Origin: Nicotiana tabacum
Lineage: Eukaryota; Streptophyta; Magnoliopsida; Solanales; Solanaceae
DNA: 64,000 nt
Direction: 5' to 3'
Assembly: GCF_000715075.1 (NCBI RefSeq)
Contig: NC_134082.1
Coordinates: 101,782,399 to 101,846,398, forward strand
The notes under the pieces were generated by a model. That model ran no database searches. It had not been told where the DNA came from and saw only the letters and a program-made list of their open reading frames with translations. Below, piece by piece: positions 59,004 to 64,000 of this stretch. Position numbers and translations under genes: made by a program. Numbering within the stretch: position 1 is the first letter of the stretch; every line of letters starts with the position of its first letter.

Positions 59004-60472
59004 ACTGGGAGGTAAGGCAACTCATAAGCAACCTCCCCAACACGTCGCAATATCTCCAAAGGACCAATAAACCTAGGACTCAACTTCCCTTTCTTCCCAA
59101 ATCTCATAACGCCCTTCATAGACAAAACCCAAAGCATAACTCGCTCTCCAACCATATAGGAAACATCTTGAACCTTCCTGTCCGCATAACTCTTCTGTCT
59201 GGACTGGGCTATACGGAGTCTATCCTGAATCACCTTAACCTTCTCTAACGCATCCTGAACCAAGTTTGTGCCCAATAATCTAACCTCACCCGACTCAAAC
59301 CAACCCCCTGGGTATCTACACCGCCTACCATATAAAGCCTCGTACGGTGCCATCTGAATGCTGGACTGATAGTTGTTGTTGTAGGCAAACTCCGCCAATG
59401 GCAAGAACTGATCCCATGACCCTCCAAACTCAATCACACTCGCACGAAGTATATCCTCAAGAATCCGAATAGTGCGCTCGGACTGTCCATGCGTTTGAGG
59501 GTGAAATGTTGTACTCAACTCCACCCGAATACCCAACTCATATTGTACGGCCCTCCAGAACCGTGATGTGAACTGAGTACATCTATCTAAAATGATGTAA
59601 AGCGGAATACCATGCAGACTAACAATCTCCCGGATATAAATCTTCGCCAACCGCTCCGAAGAATAGGTAGTACACACAGTAATGAAGTGCGCAGACTTGG
59701 TTAGCCGATCCACAATCACCCAAATGGCATCGAACTTCCTCAAAGTCCGTGGGAGCCCAACTACAAAGTCCATGGTGATCCGCTCCCATTTCCACTCCGG
59801 AATCTCTATCTGTTGAAGCAACCCACCCGGTCTCTGGTGCTCGTACTTCACCTGCTAGCAATTGAGACACCGAGCTACAAACCCAACTATATCATTCTTC
59901 ATCTGCCTCCACCAATAGTGCTATCTTAAATCTTGGTACATCTTCGCGGAACTCGGATGAATGGAATACCGTGAACTATGGGCCTCCTCCATAATCAACT
60001 CCCGAAGTCCATCAACATTGGGTACACAAATCCGACCCTGCATCCTCAACACCCTGTCATCACCAATAGTCACATCTCTGGCATCGCCATATAGAACCTT
60101 GTCCTTGAGAACAAGAAAATGAAGGTCATCAAATTGATGCTCCTGGATACGATCAAACAAGGAAGACCGAGAAACCACACAAGTTAGAACCCGACTGGAC
60201 TCCGAAAGATCCAAACTCTCAAACTGGCTGGCTAAGGCCTGAACATCCATCGCCATGGGCCTCTCTGCTGCTGGTAAATAAGCTAAACTCCCCAAACTCT
60301 TCGCCCGGCGGCTCAAATCATCAGTCACCATATTGGCCTTGCCCGAGTGATACAAAATAGTAATATCATAGTCCTTCAACAGCTCTAACCACCTCCTCTG
60401 GCGCAAATTAAGGTCCTTCTGCTTGAACAGATGCTGTAAACTTTGGCGATCAATATAAATCTCACAAGGCAC
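59004..60472 (-). pseudogene. Tekay RNase H end and integrase
   Basis: Starting from [20 protein letters not shown] and [20 protein letters not shown] (RNase H end), it passes GRICVPN and the H2C2 zinc region ([14 protein letters not shown]). The integrase core has all three acidic residues: TMDFVVGLP (Asp), ILDRCTQFTS (Asp, with C for the usual G) and RTIRILEDIL (Glu). The GPF/GPY segment reads LSPRFIGPLEI. TAG codons at 59855-59857 (after CLNC) and 59931-59933 (after QDLR) replace Gln. It would be the best preserved integrase in the window without them. Confidence 0.93.
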
Positions 60473-61760
60473 ACCATACTAATGACGCAAGATCTTCAAG
60501 GCGTGAACAATAGCAGCTAACTCGAGATCATGGACAGGATAATTCTTCTCATGCACCTTCAACTGTCTGGATGTGTAGGCAATCACCCTACCGTCCTACA
60601 TCAATACCGCTCCAAGTCCAATCCTCGAGGCATCACAATAGGCAGTATAAGACCCCGAACCTATAGGCAATATCAAAATTAGGGTTTTAGTCAAAGTTGT
60701 CTTGAGCTTCTGAAAGCTCACCTCACACTCTTCCGTCCACTGGAACAGAGCACCCTTCTGGGTCAGCCGGTTATAGGGGCTGCAATAGATGAAAACCCCT
60801 CAATAAATCGACGGTAATAAGCCACCAAGCCAAGAAAACTGCAGATCTCTATAGCTGAGGATGGTCTGGGCCAACTCTGCACTGCTTCCACTTTCTTCGG
60901 ATCCACTTGAATACTCTTACTCGATATCACGTGGCCTAAGAATGCCACAGAATCCAACCAAAACTCACATTTCGAGAACTTTGCATATAACTTCTTTTCC
61001 CTCAAAGTCTGAAGCACTGTCCTCAGGTGCTGCTTATGATCTTCCCGACTCCGGGAGTATACTAGAATATTATCAATAAAGACAATAACGAATAAGTCCA
61101 GATATGGCTAGAAAACATTGTGCATCAAATGAATGAAGGTTGTTGGGGCATTGGTCAGCCCAAATGACATAACAAGGAACTCGTAATGACCATACCGAGT
61201 CCTGAAAGCAGTCTTCGGGATATCTGGCTCACGAATCTTCAATTGATGGTAACATGAACGCAAGTCAATCTTAGAGAACACTCATGCACCTTGTAGCTGG
61301 TCGCGAATCATCAATACAAGGCAAAAGATAACGGTTCTTCACTGTAACTTCGTTCAACTGGCGATAATCAATGCACATACGTATAGAACAATCTTTTTTC
61401 TTCACAAACAAGACAGAAGCACCCCAAGGTGATACACTGGGCCGAATAAAACCTTTATCAAGAAATTCCTATAACTGATCCTTCAACTTATGAGGGGACA
61501 TACGATACGGAGGAATAGAAATGGGCTGAGTGCCCGGGAACAGATCAATGCCAAAATCAATATCTCTATCGGGCGGCATACCCGGAAGATCAGCTGGAAA
61601 CACATCAAAAAAATCTCGTACTATTGGGACTGAATCAACTATAGGGGTATGAATACTGATATCTCTCACATAAGATAGATACGCATCACACCCCTTCTCA
61701 ACCATACGATGAGCCTTAAGGAATGAAATAACTCTACTGGAAGTATGATCTAAGATACCC
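60473..61760 (-). pseudogene. Tekay reverse transcriptase and RNase H start
   Basis: Conserved RT words in order: DFFDVFPADLPGMPPDRDID (N-terminal), [35 protein letters not shown], then the polymerase box [14 protein letters not shown] near 61065 and [20 protein letters not shown]. The usual catalytic FIDD is FIDN, so the second catalytic Asp is lost. A region near 61280-61440 is frameshifted. RNase H begins YTAYCDASRIGLGAVLM. TAG codons at 60596-60598 and 61469-61471 replace Gln. Confidence 0.9.
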
Positions 61761-62000
61761 CTCTACTCTACTCGCAGTACACCTGGCATAGCCAGCATCA
61801 CGATTTTGGCGTGACTATCAAGAATAGCATAATGGGGCGACAACCAGTCTATGCCCAAGATAACATCAAAATCTACCATGCTGAGCAATAATAAATCGGC
61901 TCTAGTCTCAAAACCACTAAGAGAAACCACAAACGATCGATAAATGCGGTCCACAACAAGAGAATCTCATATTAGAGTAGAAACATAAACAGGGGAACTC
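61761..62000 (-). pseudogene. Tekay protease region
   Basis: The stretch DRIYRSFVVSLSGFETRADL followed by VDFDVILGIDWLSPHYAIL is the C-terminal half of the gypsy protease (the ILGxDWL word). A TAG at 61763-61765 replaces the Trp in VEWRG, and a TGA near 61970 interrupts the upstream part. The catalytic DTGA-type segment lies further up near 62070, read as VLFDPGSTYSYVSSYF in pieces, with DPGS in place of the more usual DTGA or DSGA. Confidence 0.75.
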
Positions 62001-63578
62001 AAAGAATCCCAAGAAACACCCAAATGCGGGGTAAAATAAGAAGACACATAAGAATAGGTGGATCCTGGATCGAATAAAACCGATGCATCTCTATGACAAA
62101 CCAGGACAATACCTGTGATGACAGAATCGGAGGCGACAGCCTCGGTACGGGCAGGAACGGTATAATATCTGCATGGCCTCCCTCTCTAGGGCAACCTCTA
62201 CCTTCCCGACCTCCACCTCTAGCTGGCTGAGCAGGTGGGGTAGCAACTGGAGCTGTAACCATAGCCTGAAAACTCTGCGGGGCACGATGTGGCTGAGAAG
62301 TCTGTGAAGGTGCACTCTTCCCAAGTCTAGGGCAATCCCTCACCACATGGAGTGTGTCGCCACACTATAAACAAGCTCTGGGAGGACGTGGCGGCTGTGA
62401 CTGGCTCAGGACAGGTCTGTTGGACTAACCTTTGAAATCACCCCGCGCAGGAGGCGCACTAGATACTGGAGGTGCATAATAAGGCTTTTGAGGCCTAGGA
62501 GGAGCTGGAATACCGCTGGCTGCTGGAAGAGCTGAATGAACGGGGCGACTCATATAACCCCTACCATGATGAACTGCAGCTGGAGCACGGGCACCAGAAT
62601 AATGGCCCGACTCTCGAGACCTCTTGTCCTTCCTCTCCTCTCTATCCTCCTAGAAATGCTCACCACCTGCTGATAAGAAATATCCATCTCCAACTCACGA
62701 GCCATGCTAGACTTGATGCTGGGAATAAGCCCATCAATAAACCGATGAACCCTCTCGCAAATAGTAGAAACCAAGGCTGGGGCATATCTAGCCAAACTAG
62801 TGTAACGGACAACATACGCCGAGACAATCATAGTACCCTAGCGCAAATGCTCAAACTCTGGGAACCGTGCGTCCCTGAGGCTCTATGGAACATACTCTCT
62901 TAGGAACATATTTAAAAACTAAGTCCAAGTCAGGGAAGCTACCTCATCCAGACTGTCTAACTCATAGGTACGCCACCAATCATAGGCGGCTCCTCGAAGC
63001 TGGAAGGTAGTGAAAGAAACCCCTCTCGATCTGGATATACCCATGGTACGGAGGATACGGTAGCACTCAACTAGAAATCCCAGAGCATCATCTGATGCTA
63101 GACCACTGAATATAGGAGGCTTGTACTTCTTGAACCTCTCAAGCCTCAGTTGCTCATCCTCAGAAGCCGCTACCCTGCCCTCAGGCTGATCTGGGACTGC
63201 AAGATGTACAGGAATAATCTTTGGGACCTGGTCAACATGCACTCGCTGCCCAAAAGTGTGGGAGGCACGAGTATGTGCTCCTCTCCTAGCCTGAGATGTA
63301 GCTGCAGCAAGGGGAAGCAACCTTGCCTGAGCCAGAGTGGTCTACATGCTCATGAACTGCGCAAGAGTCTCCTAAAGCGCTGGAGTAGTAGTAGCAGTAG
63401 GCGTATCAGGTTCCTAGACTTCGGCTAGAATTGCTGGTGGTACCTCGGTGGTAGCTCGTGCGGGTGCTCTGACTGCACCACATGTGCGTCCTCGGCCTCT
63501 ACCCGGGCTCCAAACTCTGACGGCTCCAATGGGGGGCGCGGGTGCCTGATCATCTCTGGTAGCACGTGTCCTCACCAT
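62001..63578 (-). pseudogene. Tekay gag with CCHC zinc knuckle
   Basis: The start is ATG at 63576-63578 (MVRTRATRDDQAPAPPIGA). The capsid core is FKKYKPPIFSGLASDDALGF to FQLRGAAYDWWRTYELD, then ELEMDISYQQVVSI. The zinc knuckle reads C-L-stop-C-GDTLH-VVRD-C at about 62332-62375, complete except for a TAG in place of one residue. TAG codons at 62365, 62425, 62838, 62883, 62919, 63342, 63372 and 63414 all fall where Gln is expected, so the protein cannot be made. Gag forms the particle in the cytoplasm. Confidence 0.9.
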
Positions 63579-63765
63579 CTGTGAGAGAATAGAAAACAGA
63601 AGTTTAGAATTGTGATATCAAGAATCTCACATGACAAGGAAATCAAATGAAGTGGAATTTTCCTAACAGTTACATAGCCTCTTGTAGCTAAGAATAGACA
63701 TCTCCGAACCGATTCACGAGACTCTAATAAACCGACTTGTGATTCATGACTCCTATGAACCTAGA
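63579..63765 (-). other. Tekay 5' leader
   Basis: Non-coding leader between primer site and gag. Its 130 bp nearest the primer site match the leaders of the non-autonomous elements (AGGCTATGTAACTGTTAGG, CGAACCGATTCACGAGACTC in either strand), so it probably holds shared packaging or dimer signals. Confidence 0.55.
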
Positions 63766-63777
63766 GCTCTAATACCA
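63766..63777 (-). other. primer-binding site of the Tekay element
   Basis: Reverse strand TGGTATTAGAGC, the same one-base variant as at 27562-27573, three bases from the 5' LTR end. Confidence 0.88.
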
Positions 63778-63780
63778 ACT

Positions 63781-64000
63781 TGTCACGACCCAAGTTTGCC
63801 CTCCGTGAATTGTCGTAACAGCACCTAGTCTTTACGACTACGTAAGCCTAACAATTTTGGAAAAATAAACAAAATGCGGAAAAACTAATAAAAATTGAAG
63901 ATAAGGAAATATAGAAAACATTTAAGATGTCGCTCGGCATATACCAATACAAGATCTCAAAAACTGAAAAATTCCCAAAACCCGGAATCTCATGAAATCA
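63781..64000 (-). mobile_element. 5' LTR of the Tekay element (end part only)
   Basis: Matches 55877-56096 with about 18 differences in 220 bases. The rest lies beyond the window. Confidence 0.92.

Larger units (their letters stand above)
55877..64000 (-). mobile_element. Tekay/Del chromovirus, 5' LTR cut by the window edge
   Basis: 3' LTR 55877-58678, internal region 58679-63780, start of the 5' LTR 63781-64000. The order gag-PR-RT-RH-IN-chromodomain with a tRNA-Met primer site fits the Tekay clade of Ty3/gypsy. By eye the about 220 LTR bases available differ at roughly 18 positions, near 8%. The coding is interrupted by many TAG codons and one frameshift. No target duplication can be checked. 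Confidence 0.93.

Overview
This 64 kb window is plant intergenic heterochromatin made almost entirely of retrotransposons nested inside one another. No cellular protein-coding gene, rRNA or tRNA gene was found. The LTR ends (TGTCACGACCC / GGGTCGTNACA), the initiator-tRNA-Met primer sites (TGGTATCAGAGC), Tekay/Del-type chromodomain polyproteins, a Tork-like copia gag and L1-type LINE proteins all fit a large plant genome. The wording of the LTRs resembles Solanaceae repeats, probably Nicotiana; the genus is inference.

Layout. (1) 1-7235: a badly decayed Ty3/gypsy element on + (LTR to 1150, primer site 1156, integrase remnant to about 4330), then a reverse-strand Ogre/Tat-like LTR. (2) 7236-12659: 3' end of a + strand Tekay element, its LTR interrupted by a solo LTR (9191-12135). 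(3) 12660-13248: short unassigned AT-rich sequence with a primer-site-like motif, followed by a solo LTR (13249-15715; target duplication ATATG). (4) 15721-55070: one + strand Ty1/copia element split into three coding blocks (16742-18367, 41586-43069, 53455-54387). The first gap holds a 23 kb reverse-strand non-autonomous LTR element (18368-41580). Its two LTRs were themselves entered by a solo LTR (20112-23071; TAACT) and by a complete + strand non-autonomous element (30170-40555; ATTTC). The second gap holds an L1-type LINE (43070-53445), carrying a solo LTR (43663-46375; ACAGA), a patch of foreign pol sequence and another solo LTR (49255-51898). (5) 55489-55707: a MITE. (6) 55877-64000: a reverse-strand Tekay chromovirus with recognisable gag, protease, RT, RNase H, integrase and chromodomain. 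It is silenced by many TAG codons, and its 5' LTR runs off the window.

How the parts relate. The two large non-autonomous elements keep the primer site, leader, polypurine tract and LTR ends of the Tekay element at 55877-64000 but no gag-pol, so they look like parasites of such an autonomous partner. Across the Tekay-like LTRs a common promoter-proximal layout recurs: a CpG-rich block of family-specific palindromic words about 0.7-1.0 kb from the LTR start, a TATA-like box in some families, then a GGTAAGT splice-donor-like site at 1.04-1.29 kb. A small hairpin with a conserved RCGCC loop and covarying stem recurs in one LTR group. These are the least explained signals in the window. No clearly new biochemical system was found.
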